A DNA stretch of 64,000 bases from Streptomyces sp. NK08204 (GCF_020400585.1 NZ_JAINVF010000011.1:1-64000), one strand, 5' to 3'; positions 16,516 to 25,610 are shown, counted from the stretch's first letter. Made by a program: numbers and translations. Notes: generated by a model not told the origin, from the sequence alone.

Positions 16516-18342
16516 TTGCGCGAGTTCACCAACCCTCCGGTGGTGTCGCCGCCGCCTGCGGGCGGTCTGGCCGACGTCGTCTTCGACCATGCCCTGACGG
16601 ACCCCCGGCACGTCGCGCTCGGCCGCAAGGACGAGTCCGGGCAGTGGCGGGACGTGACGTCGGCGGAGTTCCGTGACGAGGTCCTCGCGCTCGCCAAGGG
16701 ACTCCTTGCGAGCGGCATCCGCTTCGGCGACCGGGTCGCCATCATGTCCCGCACCCGCTACGAGTGGACCCTGTTCGACTTCGCGCTGTGGACGATCGGC
16801 GCCCAGGTGGTGCCGGTCTATCCGACGTCCTCGGCCGATCAGTGCTTCTGGATGCTGTACGACGCCGAGGTGTCGGCGGCGATCGTGGAGCACGAGGACC
16901 ACGCCATGACCATCGCCACGGTCATCGACCGGCTGCCGCGGCTGCGCCGGCTGTGGCAGCTGGACGCGGGCTGCGTGCAGGAGCTGTACGACGCCGGGGC
17001 GCATCTGGAGGACGAGGTGGTGCACCGGCACCGGCAGGCCGTCACCCCCGACTCGGTCGCCACGATCATCTACACCTCGGGGACGACGGGCCGCCCCAAG
17101 GGCTGTGTCCTCTCCCACGGCAACTTCATGTGCGAGGCGGACACGGTGATCCGCCGCTGGGAGCCGGTGTTCCACGCCAAGAAGGGCGACGAGGCCTCCA
17201 CGCTGCTGTTCCTGCCGCTCGCGCACGTCTTCGGGCGGATGGTGGAGGTCGCCGCGATCCGCGGCCGGGTGCGTTTCGGGCACCAGCCGCAGCTGCACGC
17301 CGCCGCCCTGCTGCCCGACCTCGTCGCGTTCCGGCCGACGTTCATCCTCGCGGTGCCGTACATCTTCGAGAAGGTGTTCAACGCGGCCCGGCGCAAGGCG
17401 GAGAAGGACGGCAAGGCGGCCCCGTTCGAGAAGGCCGTCGACATCGCGGTGAAGTACGCGGAGGCGGTGGAGGCCAAGGCCTGGGGCACCGGGCCCGGCC
17501 CGTCGGCGGGGCTGCGCATGCAGCACCAGCTGTTCGACAAGCTCGTGTACGCGAAGGTCCGCGCGGCGATGGGCGGCCGGATACGGAACGCGATGTCCGG
17601 TGGATCGGCGATGGACCGTCGGCTGGGGCTGTTCTTCGCGGGCGCGGGCGTGCAGATATACGAGGGGTACGGGCTGACCGAGTCGACCGGCGCGGCGACC
17701 GCGAACCCGCCCGAGCAAACCCGCTACGGCACGGTCGGCCGGCCCGTCCCGGGCATGACCGTGCACATCGCGCAGGACGGGGAGATCTGGCTGCACGGCG
17801 GCAGCGTCTTCCAGGGCTACCTCAACAACCAGAAGGCCACCGACGAGACGCTGCACGAGGGCTGGCTCGCCACCGGCGACCTCGGCTCCCTCGACGAGGA
17901 CGGCTATCTGACCATCACCGGCCGCAAGAAGGAGATCCTCGTGACCTCCGGCGGGAAGAGCGTCTCCCCGGGCGTCCTGGAGGAGCGGGTCCGCGACCAT
18001 CCGCTGGTCAACCAGTGCATCGTCGTCGGCAACGACCGCCCCTACATCGCCGCCCTGGTCACCCTCGACCAGGAGGCCGTCGAGCACTGGCTGCAGATGC
18101 GCGGCAAGCCGGGGCTGACCTCGCGTCAGCTGGTGCGCGACCCCGACCTGGAGGCGGAGGTACGGCGTGCGGTGGTCGCCGCCAACACCCTGGTCTCCCA
18201 GGCCGAGTCGATCCGTACCTTCCGGATCCTCGCCCAGCCGTTCACGGAGGAACACGGCCTGCTGACACCGTCGCTGAAGCTGAAGCGCAGGGCGATCGAG
18301 AAGGCCTACGAGGCCGAGGTGGAGGCCCTGTACCGGGCCTGA
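16516..18342 (+). CDS. Long-chain fatty acid--CoA ligase (AMP-forming)
   Basis: A 608-residue adenylate-forming enzyme of the FACS type. The ATP/AMP motif IIYTSGTTGRPKG is near residue 190. The second motif YEGYGLTESTG is at about 380 and the hinge region GWLATGDLGSLDEDGYLTITGRKKE at about 455-480. It activates long-chain fatty acids to acyl-CoA for beta-oxidation or lipid synthesis. Translation starts at TTG, with AGGGAG 5 bases upstream; no ATG or GTG near the family start fits. The 16-bp palindrome upstream suggests control by a TetR-family repressor encoded elsewhere. Confidence 0.92.
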   Translation: MREFTNPPVVSPPPAGGLADVVFDHALTDPRHVALGRKDESGQWRDVTSAEFRDEVLALAKGLLASGIRFGDRVAIMSRTRYEWTLFDFALWTIGAQVVPVYPTSSADQCFWMLYDAEVSAAIVEHEDHAMTIATVIDRLPRLRRLWQLDAGCVQELYDAGAHLEDEVVHRHRQAVTPDSVATIIYTSGTTGRPKGCVLSHGNFMCEADTVIRRWEPVFHAKKGDEASTLLFLPLAHVFGRMVEVAAIRGRVRFGHQPQLHAAALLPDLVAFRPTFILAVPYIFEKVFNAARRKAEKDGKAAPFEKAVDIAVKYAEAVEAKAWGTGPGPSAGLRMQHQLFDKLVYAKVRAAMGGRIRNAMSGGSAMDRRLGLFFAGAGVQIYEGYGLTESTGAATANPPEQTRYGTVGRPVPGMTVHIAQDGEIWLHGGSVFQGYLNNQKATDETLHEGWLATGDLGSLDEDGYLTITGRKKEILVTSGGKSVSPGVLEERVRDHPLVNQCIVVGNDRPYIAALVTLDQEAVEHWLQMRGKPGLTSRQLVRDPDLEAEVRRAVVAANTLVSQAESIRTFRILAQPFTEEHGLLTPSLKLKRRAIEKAYEAEVEALYRA

Positions 18343-18343
18343 C

Positions 18344-18371
18344 GCACCCGACCCGCCCCCGGGCGGGGTGC
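18344..18371. terminator. Hairpin after acyl-CoA ligase gene
   Basis: CCCGCCC pairs with GGGCGGG and, across a small bulge, GCAC (18344-18347) pairs with GTGC (18368-18371). It begins directly after the ligase stop codon and separates it from the aldo/keto reductase. Confidence 0.5.
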
Positions 18372-18448
18372 GCCCAGGAATGCGCATCGACGCCTGATCG
18401 TTGACGATGGTGGTATCACCTGTCGACAACCGAAGGATCAAGAGGCTC

Positions 18449-19285
18449 GTGAGCAGCAAGGTCCCCCCGATCATCCTCAACAACGGCGTCGAGATGCCCC
18501 AGCTGGGCTTCGGTGTCTGGCAGGTGCCGGACGACGAGGCCGAGCAGGCCGTCGCCACGGCGCTGGAGGCCGGGTACCGCAGCATCGACACCGCGGCGAT
18601 CTACGGCAACGAAGCGGGCACCGGCAAGGCGATCGCCGCCTCCGGCCTTCCCCGCGAGGACGTCTTCGTCACCACCAAGCTCTGGAACAGCGACCAGGGG
18701 TACGACTCCACACTGCGTGCCTTCGACGCCTCGCTCCGGAAGCTGGGGCTGGAGTACGTCGACCTGTACCTGATCCACTGGCCGCTGCCGTCCCGGGACA
18801 CCTATCTGGAGACGTACAAGGCGTTCGAGAAGCTCTACAGCGACGGCCGCGTCCGCGCGATCGGCGTGTCCAACTTCCTTCCGGAGTACCTGGAGCGGCT
18901 GATCGCCGGAACCTCCGTCATCCCGGCGGTCAACCAGATCGAACTGCACCCGCATCTGCAGCAGCACGCGGCCCGTGAGTTCCACGCCGAGCAGGGCATC
19001 CGCACCGAGGCCTGGTCGCCGCTCGGGCAGGGCAAGGGCCTGCTGGAGGTGCCGGCGATCGTGGCCATCGCGCAGAAGCACAACCGCACCCCGGCCCAGA
19101 TCGTGCTGCGCTGGCACATCCAGCTCGGCAACCTCGTGATCCCGAAGTCCGTGACGCCGTCACGGATCAGGGAGAACATCGATGTGTTCGACTTCAGCCT
19201 GGACACCGAGGACCTCGCGGCGATCAGCGCGCTGAACGAGGACCGCCGTATCGGCCCCGACCCGGCCACCTTCGACATCGGCTGA
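18449..19285 (+). CDS. Aldo/keto reductase (AKR5-like, 2,5-diketogluconate reductase type)
   Basis: A 278-residue TIM-barrel oxidoreductase. The catalytic tetrad is visible: Asp and Tyr in SIDTAAIYGNE, Lys in VTTKLWN, and His in YLIHWPLP. The NADPH-binding C-terminal segment VIPKSVTPSRIRENIDVFDF is also intact. It reduces aldehydes and ketones with NADPH. GTG at 18449 gives the normal family start (SSKVPPIILNNGVEMP) with AAGGA upstream; an ATG at 18401 is in frame but gives an unusual extension. It is flanked by terminators on both sides and is probably a single-gene unit. Confidence 0.9.
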   Translation: MSSKVPPIILNNGVEMPQLGFGVWQVPDDEAEQAVATALEAGYRSIDTAAIYGNEAGTGKAIAASGLPREDVFVTTKLWNSDQGYDSTLRAFDASLRKLGLEYVDLYLIHWPLPSRDTYLETYKAFEKLYSDGRVRAIGVSNFLPEYLERLIAGTSVIPAVNQIELHPHLQQHAAREFHAEQGIRTEAWSPLGQGKGLLEVPAIVAIAQKHNRTPAQIVLRWHIQLGNLVIPKSVTPSRIRENIDVFDFSLDTEDLAAISALNEDRRIGPDPATFDIG

Positions 19286-19321
19286 CTGACGCCTCGGGGT
19301 GCTCACTCGCCTCCACGGCGA

Positions 19322-19355
19322 CCGTCCGCCCGCGCCCGAACGGCGCGGCGGACGG
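19322..19355. terminator. Bidirectional hairpin between convergent genes
   Basis: CCGTCCGCCCGCGCC (19322-19336) pairs with GGCGCGGCGGACGG (19342-19355) with a single bulged C and a 5-base loop CGAAC. It lies between the aldo/keto reductase (+) and the ABM-like gene (-) and can serve both. Confidence 0.7.
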
Positions 19356-19369
19356 CCCCGGTTGTTGCG

Positions 19370-19981
19370 TCAGTCGGCCCGCGCGTCCGCGTGCACGACC
19401 TCGAACTCCTCCAGGCCGACGACCGTGACGCGCGCCTTGGCCGCGCCCTCGCGCCGGACGGCGGCCTGACCGGCGCGGGAGGCCACGAGGGAGGGCCGGT
19501 CGGTGAAGAGCACGCCCACGAGGCCGCGCCCGCGCTCCCGGTCCAGCAGCAGGGCCGCCCGGGACAGTCCGGGCAGCGCCTCCAGCCGGGGCACCACCGT
19601 GCCGCGGAAGGTTTCGGTGAACAGGTCCGCGTCCGCGGTGTCGAACTCCACGCGCGACATGCGCAGTCCGCCGCCGGTGGTGGGGTGCGGCAGCGCGTGG
19701 AAGACGGGAGCCTCGTAGTTCTCGACCGCCACGGTCCCGGCGAAGGGGTCCATCAGCGCGGACCTGCGCACGCGCATCACCTCGTCGCTGTTGCGCCGGG
19801 CCTCCTCGGTCTCCCACCAGCTCACGGCGAACAGTTTGCCGAGGCCACGATCGACGAAGACGCCCGCGCCCCGGTAGCCGGGCCGGCCCTCGAGCAGGTC
19901 GCGGCCCTGGCTGTTCAGGGACCGGACGGCCGTGTCGAGCCTGGCCGGATCGCCGGTCGCGTACACCGCGCGTACGAACAT
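19370..19981 (-). CDS. Putative antibiotic-biosynthesis-monooxygenase-like (dimeric alpha/beta barrel) protein
   Basis: A 203-residue protein with two related ferredoxin-like halves. The first half (MFVRAVYATGDPARLD through KLFAVSWWETEEARR) has the pattern of ABM-superfamily domains: a strand, a helix, then a strand with a conserved Trp and ETEEA. The second half (MSRVEFDTADADLFTETFRG onward) repeats the topology. Such proteins are heme-degrading enzymes, cofactor-free monooxygenases or stress proteins; I cannot choose among these. ATG at 19981 follows GGGAGGAG at 6 bases. Confidence 0.65.
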   Translation of the reverse strand: MFVRAVYATGDPARLDTAVRSLNSQGRDLLEGRPGYRGAGVFVDRGLGKLFAVSWWETEEARRNSDEVMRVRRSALMDPFAGTVAVENYEAPVFHALPHPTTGGGLRMSRVEFDTADADLFTETFRGTVVPRLEALPGLSRAALLLDRERGRGLVGVLFTDRPSLVASRAGQAAVRREGAAKARVTVVGLEEFEVVHADARAD

Positions 19982-20124
19982 GACGCCACTCCTCCCGGGA
20001 CCGCGCCCTGGGCGGCGGCCGACATGCCCGGCGACAGCGGCGGACATGTCCGGACCGTTCGCTCTCTCCAGTCTTGCCCGGGCGGCTGAGCGCCGCAATG
20101 CGCACGTCGCCGAGGGAGCCTGTG

Positions 20125-20826
20125 TCAGTTGGGCTGGCCCAGCGGGCGCACGACCACGGTGTTGACGTCGACCCCGTCCGGCTGCCGGATCGCCCACACG
20201 ACGGAGTCGGCGATCTGGTCGGCGGTGAGCAGCCGGCCTGGCGGCAGGGTGCCGAGCCCGTCCCAGAAGGGGGTCTCCACCCGGCCGGGTGCGACGAGCG
20301 TGACGCCGATACCGAACTCGGTGACCTGACGCCGGGTGTTCTCCGCGAGACCGGTCACCGCCCACTTGGTGGCGCCGTAGACGTTGCCGGGGGTGTTCAC
20401 GAATCCGGCGACGCTGCCGATGAGCACGATCCGCCCGCGGGTCTCCTTCAGCGCGTCGACGGAGGCCCGGACGAGGAGGGCGGGACCGAGGACATTGGTG
20501 AGCACCATCTCGGTCCAGCCGGCCGGGTCGCCGTCGGCGACCGTGTCGTGGGTGGCGAAGCCGGCGTTGGCGACGACCGTGTCGAGTCGACCGTACGCCT
20601 CCAGGGTGCGGTCGACCGCATTCTGTATGTCGTCGAATGCGGACGCGTCACCGACGACCGTCTGAAGTTCCTTGGGATGGCCCATCCGCTCGGCGAAGTC
20701 CCGCAGCCGCGCCTGGCCTCGTCCGGTGACGGTGACCCGGTATCCGGAATCCAGCAGTTGCCGGGCGACGGCGGCTCCGATACCGCTGCCGCCTCCCGTG
20801 ATGAGCGCAACCGGCGCGTCGTTCAT
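20125..20826 (-). CDS. Short-chain dehydrogenase/reductase
   Basis: A 233-residue classical SDR. The cofactor motif TGGGSGIG is at residues about 10-17, NAG at about 85 (VVANAGFA), and the catalytic Ser-Tyr-Lys set lies in LIGSVAGFVNTPGNVYGATK. It performs NAD(P)H-dependent oxidoreduction of an unknown alcohol or carbonyl. ATG at 20826 follows AGGGGG at 7 bases and gives the family start MNDAPVALITGG. It is transcribed with, or just upstream of, the ABM-like gene (143-base gap). Confidence 0.88.
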   Translation of the reverse strand: MNDAPVALITGGGSGIGAAVARQLLDSGYRVTVTGRGQARLRDFAERMGHPKELQTVVGDASAFDDIQNAVDRTLEAYGRLDTVVANAGFATHDTVADGDPAGWTEMVLTNVLGPALLVRASVDALKETRGRIVLIGSVAGFVNTPGNVYGATKWAVTGLAENTRRQVTEFGIGVTLVAPGRVETPFWDGLGTLPPGRLLTADQIADSVVWAIRQPDGVDVNTVVVRPLGQPN

Positions 20827-20947
20827 GGATACCCCCTGTTGTCCTGAGCCGTTCCGCATGGATGTGCGTCGCAGAGTCCACCACTTGGAGAGCGCTCGAA
20901 GTCAAGGTGCCGCCGTGCCGCCGTCGCCCGCGCCGGCCGGAGGGGGT

Positions 20948-21874
20948 CTACGCCGGTCGGACCGCCGTGTGCACCGTGTACGCGCCCAGCAGGAACACGT
21001 CGGGCCTGCGGTGCACGCTCGCCGGGTCGGCCGGGTCGAGCAGACGGCCCAGGGTGGCCATGTCCTCGGCCTCCAGCGTGTCGGTGAAGGCGTCGCGCAG
21101 GCGGGCGAGGGAGGCGGCGACGTAGGCGCGGGCGCGGTCGGGCGCGGGGGCGGGCAGGTCCAGGAGGAAGCTGCGGGTGCGGGGGTGCTCGAGGCCCGCG
21201 GAGGTCAGCAGCGCCGGCCAGTCCTCGGTGACGGAGACGGACCCGGGCAGACCGTCCCGCATGCGGGCGAACCACTCCTCCTCCAGCGCGTCGAGCCTGG
21301 CCTGGAGTCCGGGCCGGCCGATGCCGATGTCCCGGGGCAGGAAGCGCGAGGGCAGTCCGCCTTCGAGGAGGGCGAGGGTGCCGCCGGGGGCGAGGTGGGC
21401 GGCGAAGGCGGTGAGCGCGGCCTGCTGGTCGCCGAGGTGGTGCAGGCTGCGGCTGGCCCACAGCAGGTCGACCGGGTGGTCCAGCTCGTCCAGGACGGCG
21501 GGCAGTTCACCGGCGAGGGTGTCGAACCGGTCGGCCACCCCCTGGTGCGCGGCGCGGGCGCGGGCGCGCTCCAGCAGCGGCGCGGTGCCGTCGACGGCGA
21601 CGACCTCGGCCCCGGGGAAGGCCTCCGCGAACAGGCAGGCGACGACGCCGGGTCCGCTGCCCGCGTCCACGATCAGCGCGGGCTTGGTCACTTCCTGCCC
21701 GAGCCAGGCCATGGCCCGCTCGTAGACGGGGGTGAACAGCTCGGCCTGCGCCTCCAGCAGGGGGCCCAGTTCGTTCCAGTCGATGTCGGCGTCCCCGTGC
21801 CCGTGCTGGTGCTGGTGCTGGTGTTCGTTCGTGTGGCCCGGCGTGTGCGGGTGCTGCTCGTGCTCGTACTCCAT
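20948..21874 (-). CDS. SAM-dependent methyltransferase with histidine-rich N-terminus
   Basis: A 308-residue class I methyltransferase. Motif I is LIVDAGSGPGVVACL at about residues 67-80, followed by AEVVAVDGTAPLLERAR and ASRSLHHLGD. The first 28 residues hold nine histidines, mostly alternating (HQHQHQHGHG), before the fold begins. That tail resembles metal-binding His-rich tails and is unusual for a small-molecule methyltransferase; it could bind Ni2+, Zn2+ or Cu2+. The substrate is unknown. The ATG at 21874 is the only start that keeps the tail, with AGAGAGGC upstream. Confidence 0.8.
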   Translation of the reverse strand: MEYEHEQHPHTPGHTNEHQHQHQHGHGDADIDWNELGPLLEAQAELFTPVYERAMAWLGQEVTKPALIVDAGSGPGVVACLFAEAFPGAEVVAVDGTAPLLERARARAAHQGVADRFDTLAGELPAVLDELDHPVDLLWASRSLHHLGDQQAALTAFAAHLAPGGTLALLEGGLPSRFLPRDIGIGRPGLQARLDALEEEWFARMRDGLPGSVSVTEDWPALLTSAGLEHPRTRSFLLDLPAPAPDRARAYVAASLARLRDAFTDTLEAEDMATLGRLLDPADPASVHRRPDVFLLGAYTVHTAVRPA

Positions 21875-22106
21875 GATGTTCAGCCTCTCTTCCGGATGCG
21901 GTCATCGTGCGACGGCACACCGGGCGGAAGCCGGTTCTGTTGCCGGTACGGCAAAAACGGGTGGGCGAAAGGTGAGGTAACGGCAAGTCCGGCCGGGCAG
22001 GAACGACCGGCCGGAGCGGGCAGACGGGGACCGTTCGGCCGTGGAGCGCGCGATCCGCCGGGGTCTGTCCCTGGGCGGGGTCCGACCCCGGCGGAGTCTC
22101 AGCCGG

Positions 22107-22347
22107 TCAGGACAGCGGCGGGTCGATGCGCATGCCGATGTCCGAGTTGAAGCCGGCGAGGCCAGTTGGCTGCGGAAGGCCTGGTCGAAGGACAGCTCGT
22201 CGACGTAGCGGTTCCGGTCGACCCACTTCGACCGGCGCACGGAGGTGCCGTGGTACTTGTCGATCTCGGTGGGGCCGAGTTCGCCGTTCGAGGCGAGGGC
22301 GGCGCGGTCGCGGCCCGGCAGGTCGTGGATCACGAGCTGGACGACCC
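22107..22347 (-). pseudogene. GH6 cellulase (cellobiohydrolase) remnant
   Basis: Two pieces of a glycoside hydrolase family 6 catalytic domain are fused. VQLVIHDLPGRDRAALASNG is the strand and loop near the start of GH6 catalytic domains. GTSVRRSKWVDRNRYVDELS continues as the C-terminal GH6 region, and after a +/-1 frameshift GFNSDIGMRID follows, then a stop. The roughly 150-200 residues normally between them, including the catalytic aspartates, are deleted, as are the signal peptide and carbohydrate-binding module. It is non-functional. The flanking bases 21875-22106 and 22348-22408 hold nothing recognisable. Confidence 0.75.
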
Positions 22348-22408
22348 CCCACCGTGCGCGGGATCCGCGGTATCACGGCCGGGTGCCGGCACTGACAGGC
22401 GCCGTTCG

Positions 22409-23170
22409 TCACCCGGCGGGCGGCTTACGGAATGCCCGCACGGTGAACCGCGGGTCGGGGCGCGGGCGGTCCTGGTCCGGGAGGAGGGACAGCTCCGCGG
22501 CGAACTCCTCGATGCGCGGATCACCGGGCGGCAGGAGGGTGAACCAGCCCCGGCGCAGATCGCCGATGGCGGAACGGGGGCTGCGGCCCTGTCCGACGCC
22601 GGGGAAGGTGGCCTGCCCGGCGGGGGCCAGCGCATGCTCGGCGGCGTACGCGGCGACGGTGTCGCCGGCGTCCTGGGCGGGGACGCCGGGACGCCGGGCG
22701 AGGACGGCGTCGATGTCGCTGCCGACGTCGTGCGCGTCGGTCTTGTCGACGGTGGTGACGTAGACCCCGCCGGGCCGAAGGACGCGAGCGCACTCGGCGA
22801 CGATGGCGCGGACGTCGGCGGCGTCCTCCAGCAGGTGCAGCAGCCAGACGCTGGTGACCGCGTCGAAGGTCGCGTCGGCGAACGGCAGCCGACGGCTGTC
22901 GGCCGTGAGGACGGCGCCGGGAAGGCGGGCCGCGGCCATCCGGGTCATGGCGGGGGCGAGGTCCGCGCCCGCCACCCGCAGATCCGGCCTCGCCTCGACG
23001 AGCCGCCGGGTGACGATCCCGGTGCCGCAGGCGACGTCGAGGAGACGGCCCGGAGCGTCCCCGGACCGGTCGGGCAGCAGGCGCAGGACGGCCTCGGCCG
23101 CCGCTTGCGCACGGGGCTCGCCGCCGCGGGAGGCGTCGTAGGCCCGGGCTTCTTTGTCGTAGTCCAACAC
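22409..23170 (-). CDS. SAM-dependent methyltransferase (UbiE-like)
   Basis: A 253-residue class I methyltransferase. Motif I is LLDVACGTGIVTRRL at about 43-57, motif II VAGADLAPAMTRMAAARL, and motif III FDAVTSVWLLHLLED followed by RVLRPGGVYVTTVDK. The N-terminal DYDKEARAYDASRGGEPR is the usual substrate-gating lid. It transfers a methyl group from SAM to an unknown small molecule. It lies 5 bases after the pterin dehydratase stop on the same strand and is probably in one operon with it. Confidence 0.85.
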   Translation of the reverse strand: MLDYDKEARAYDASRGGEPRAQAAAEAVLRLLPDRSGDAPGRLLDVACGTGIVTRRLVEARPDLRVAGADLAPAMTRMAAARLPGAVLTADSRRLPFADATFDAVTSVWLLHLLEDAADVRAIVAECARVLRPGGVYVTTVDKTDAHDVGSDIDAVLARRPGVPAQDAGDTVAAYAAEHALAPAGQATFPGVGQGRSPRSAIGDLRRGWFTLLPPGDPRIEEFAAELSLLPDQDRPRPDPRFTVRAFRKPPAG

Positions 23171-23175
23171 GCCCC

Positions 23176-23481
23176 TCAGTGTGCCCCGTGGCCTGGAGCG
23201 ATGTCCTCCACCCTGCGGGCGAGCGCGAAGTCCTTCGCAGTGACGACACCCCCCGCGCTGTGTGTGTTCACGCTGAGGGAGACGGTGTTGTAGCCGAGGG
23301 TGAGGTCGCTGTGGTGGTCCAGCTCGTCCTGGATGGCGGCGATGTGCGCGACCAGTGCCGCGGCGGCGACGTGCGAGCCGAGCCGGTAGCTGCGGGTGAG
23401 GCGGTCGCCGTCCACCGACCAGCCGGACAGCCCGGCCAGCCGGTCCTCGATCTCCTTCGGCGACAGCGGTTCGACGGCCAT
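23176..23481 (-). CDS. 4a-hydroxytetrahydrobiopterin dehydratase (PCD/PhhB)
   Basis: A 101-residue pterin-4a-carbinolamine dehydratase. The family pattern is complete: LDHHSDLTLGYNTVSLSVNTH followed within a few residues by AKDFALARRVED, with the two adjacent histidines and the later TH pair as active-site residues. It dehydrates the hydroxylated pterin made by aromatic amino acid hydroxylases so that it can be reduced again. No hydroxylase gene is in the window. ATG at 23481 follows GAAGGGAGA at 6 bases. It is the first gene of a short operon with the methyltransferase downstream. Confidence 0.92.
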   Translation of the reverse strand: MAVEPLSPKEIEDRLAGLSGWSVDGDRLTRSYRLGSHVAAAALVAHIAAIQDELDHHSDLTLGYNTVSLSVNTHSAGGVVTAKDFALARRVEDIAPGHGAH

Positions 23482-23674
23482 GGCCTGTCTCCCTTCGTGG
23501 CGGTCGGGTCCCCGCCCCAGCCTGCCACGACCGGCCTGCCTACGGCCTGCTGCGTTCGGCTCCCGGTGGAGCGGGCTGCCGTACACCGCCGACCGTCCAC
23601 CGCGCACCGACCGTCGCTCTGTGGTCCACGACCTGTCGCTGACCTCCGGTGCGTGTGCGAGTACGGTCGACTGC

Positions 23675-24505
23675 ATGAGCATTGTCGCGATCGGTCCGTC
23701 TCCCTCGGCAACCGCCCCCACGGACAAGGGCGTCGGCCCGCTGCTGCGCGCCTGGCGGGAGCGGCGCCGGATCTCTCAGCTGGAGTTGGCGCTGCGCGCG
23801 GACTCCTCGGCCCGGCACATCAGTTTCATCGAGACGGGCCGCTCCCGGCCGAGTGAGGAGATGGTGCTGCGGCTGGCCGAGCATCTGGACGTGCCGGTGC
23901 GGGAGCGCAACGCCCTGCTGCTGGCGGCCGGTTACGCCCCGCACTACCCGGAGACACCGCTGGACGATCCCTCGCTGGACGCGTTGCGCGACGGCATGGA
24001 GCGTCTCATCCGCGGCTACGAGCCGTATCCGGCGCTGGTGGTCGACGCCGGATACACGGTGGTCGCCGCCAACCGGGGCATCGCGATGCTGTTGGAGGGG
24101 GTGCCGGCAGAGCTCATGACACCGGCGCCGAACGCGATGCGGCTGACGCTGCACCCCGAGGGCCTGGCGCCGCGGATCCGTAATCTGCGGGAGTGGCGCG
24201 GGCACTTGCTGGCGCAGATGGAGCGGGAGATCGCCCTGTACCGCTCGGATGCGCTGCGTGCCCTGTACGAGGAGGTCGCCGGCTATCCGGTGCCCGAGGA
24301 CGCCTGCGGCGGCGAACCGGCGGAGCCGGTGCCGTACTTCGCGTTGCCGTTGCAGATCGAGCACGACGGGCGGGTGCTGTCGTTCGTGTCGTCGATCTCG
24401 ACGTTCAACACACCGATGGACGTCACGGTCTCCGAGCTGGCCATCGAGACGTTCCTGCCGGCGGACCGGGCGACCACCACCTACCTGCATGCGCTGATCG
24501 GTTGA
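23675..24505 (+). CDS. XRE-type regulator with MmyB-like ligand-binding domain
   Basis: A 276-residue protein. The helix-turn-helix (about 20-80) has RISQLELALRADSSARHISFIETGRSRPS, the form found in MmyB-type regulators. The C-terminal domain (about 105-270; YPALVVDAGYTVVAANRGIAMLL) is a PAS-like MmyB ligand-binding domain, thought to bind fatty acids or flavin-like ligands. There is no ribosome-binding site; a TACGGT -10-like hexamer about 8 bases before the ATG suggests a leaderless mRNA. It likely controls a neighbouring oxidoreductase or itself; no obvious target is adjacent on the plus strand. Confidence 0.85.
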   Translation: MSIVAIGPSPSATAPTDKGVGPLLRAWRERRRISQLELALRADSSARHISFIETGRSRPSEEMVLRLAEHLDVPVRERNALLLAAGYAPHYPETPLDDPSLDALRDGMERLIRGYEPYPALVVDAGYTVVAANRGIAMLLEGVPAELMTPAPNAMRLTLHPEGLAPRIRNLREWRGHLLAQMEREIALYRSDALRALYEEVAGYPVPEDACGGEPAEPVPYFALPLQIEHDGRVLSFVSSISTFNTPMDVTVSELAIETFLPADRATTTYLHALIG

Positions 24506-24596
24506 CCTTTCCCTGTTCGGACCGGTGCCGAGAGCGTGTGCGAAACGGCGTCCGCATGACACACTGCCCGGGGTAATTCGGCGCGTTGGGGAGGGC

Positions 24597-25466
24597 GTGG
24601 CGTTGAGTGAGCGGCGGGCCGCGCCCACGGTGGGCCAGGTGGTGCTCGGCAAGCGGTTGCAGGAACTGCGGGAGGCGGCCGGACTCAGCCGGGAGGAGGC
24701 CGCGCACGTCCTGCGGGTCGCGTCGGCGACCGTACGGCGGATGGAGATGGCCGAGGTCACGCTGAAGATCCCGTACGTGCAGGTGCTGCTGTCCGCGTAC
24801 GGCGTGCCCCCCGAGGAGGCGGAGGCGTTCGTCCGGCTGGCGGAGGAGGCGAACCAGCCGGGGTGGTGGCAGCGGTTCCACGATGTGCTGCCGGACTGGT
24901 TCAGCCTGTACGTGAGCCTGGAAGGCGCCGCCCGGATCGTACGCTCGTACGAACCGCACTTCGTGCCCGGCCTGCTGCAGACGGAGGAGTACGCACGGGC
25001 GGTGCTGGAGGCCGGCACGATCGGGCAGACCGGGCCGGAGACGATCGAACGGCATGTGTCGCTGCGCATGGAGCGGCAGCGGCTGCTGGAGCGGGACGAT
25101 CCTCCGCATCTGTGGGTGATCATGGACGAGACCGTGCTGCGGCGTCCGGTGAGCATGCGCGCCGAGGTGATGCGCAAGCAGGTGGACCGGCTGCTGGAGT
25201 ACGCGGAGCGGGACCGGGTCACCCTCCAGCTGGCCGAGTTCGCGGCGGGCCCGCATCCGGGGACGTACGCGCCGTTCACGCTGTTCCGGTTCGCCGAGCC
25301 GGAGCTGCCGGACATGGTGTTCACCGAGTACCTGACCGGTGCGCTGTATCTGGACTCCCGCCGGGAGGTCTCCGCGCATCTGGAGGTGCTGGACCACATG
25401 ACGGCGCGGGCCGCGTCCGCGCAGCGCACGAAGAAGATCCTGTGGGAGCACCGCGCGAACCTGTGA
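24597..25466 (+). CDS. XRE-type regulator with DUF5753 domain
   Basis: A 289-residue protein of a large Streptomyces family. The HTH is at about 12-70 (LGKRLQELREAAGLSREEAAHVLRV). The DUF5753 domain follows at about 90-280, with its signatures FVPGLLQTEEYARAVL, YSLEGAARIVRSYEP-like text and FTEYLTGALYLD. GTG at 24597 follows GGGGAGGG. These regulators often sit next to a small DUF397 gene and influence development; no DUF397 partner is found in the 144 bases downstream. The pair of XRE genes is in tandem with a 91-base gap. Confidence 0.88.
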   Translation: MALSERRAAPTVGQVVLGKRLQELREAAGLSREEAAHVLRVASATVRRMEMAEVTLKIPYVQVLLSAYGVPPEEAEAFVRLAEEANQPGWWQRFHDVLPDWFSLYVSLEGAARIVRSYEPHFVPGLLQTEEYARAVLEAGTIGQTGPETIERHVSLRMERQRLLERDDPPHLWVIMDETVLRRPVSMRAEVMRKQVDRLLEYAERDRVTLQLAEFAAGPHPGTYAPFTLFRFAEPELPDMVFTEYLTGALYLDSRREVSAHLEVLDHMTARAASAQRTKKILWEHRANL

Positions 25467-25610
25467 CGTCCGCCGCCCTGACCCGTACGGACGGTCTGAG
25501 CGAGTGCGTTCCCGTGCTCCCCCCTAGGTTCAGAACCACGGGGTGACGAACTTCCACGTGCTGCGCGGGCGGCGGACCGCCGGCGCAGCCGACGACGTGC
25601 GGGAGGCCCG

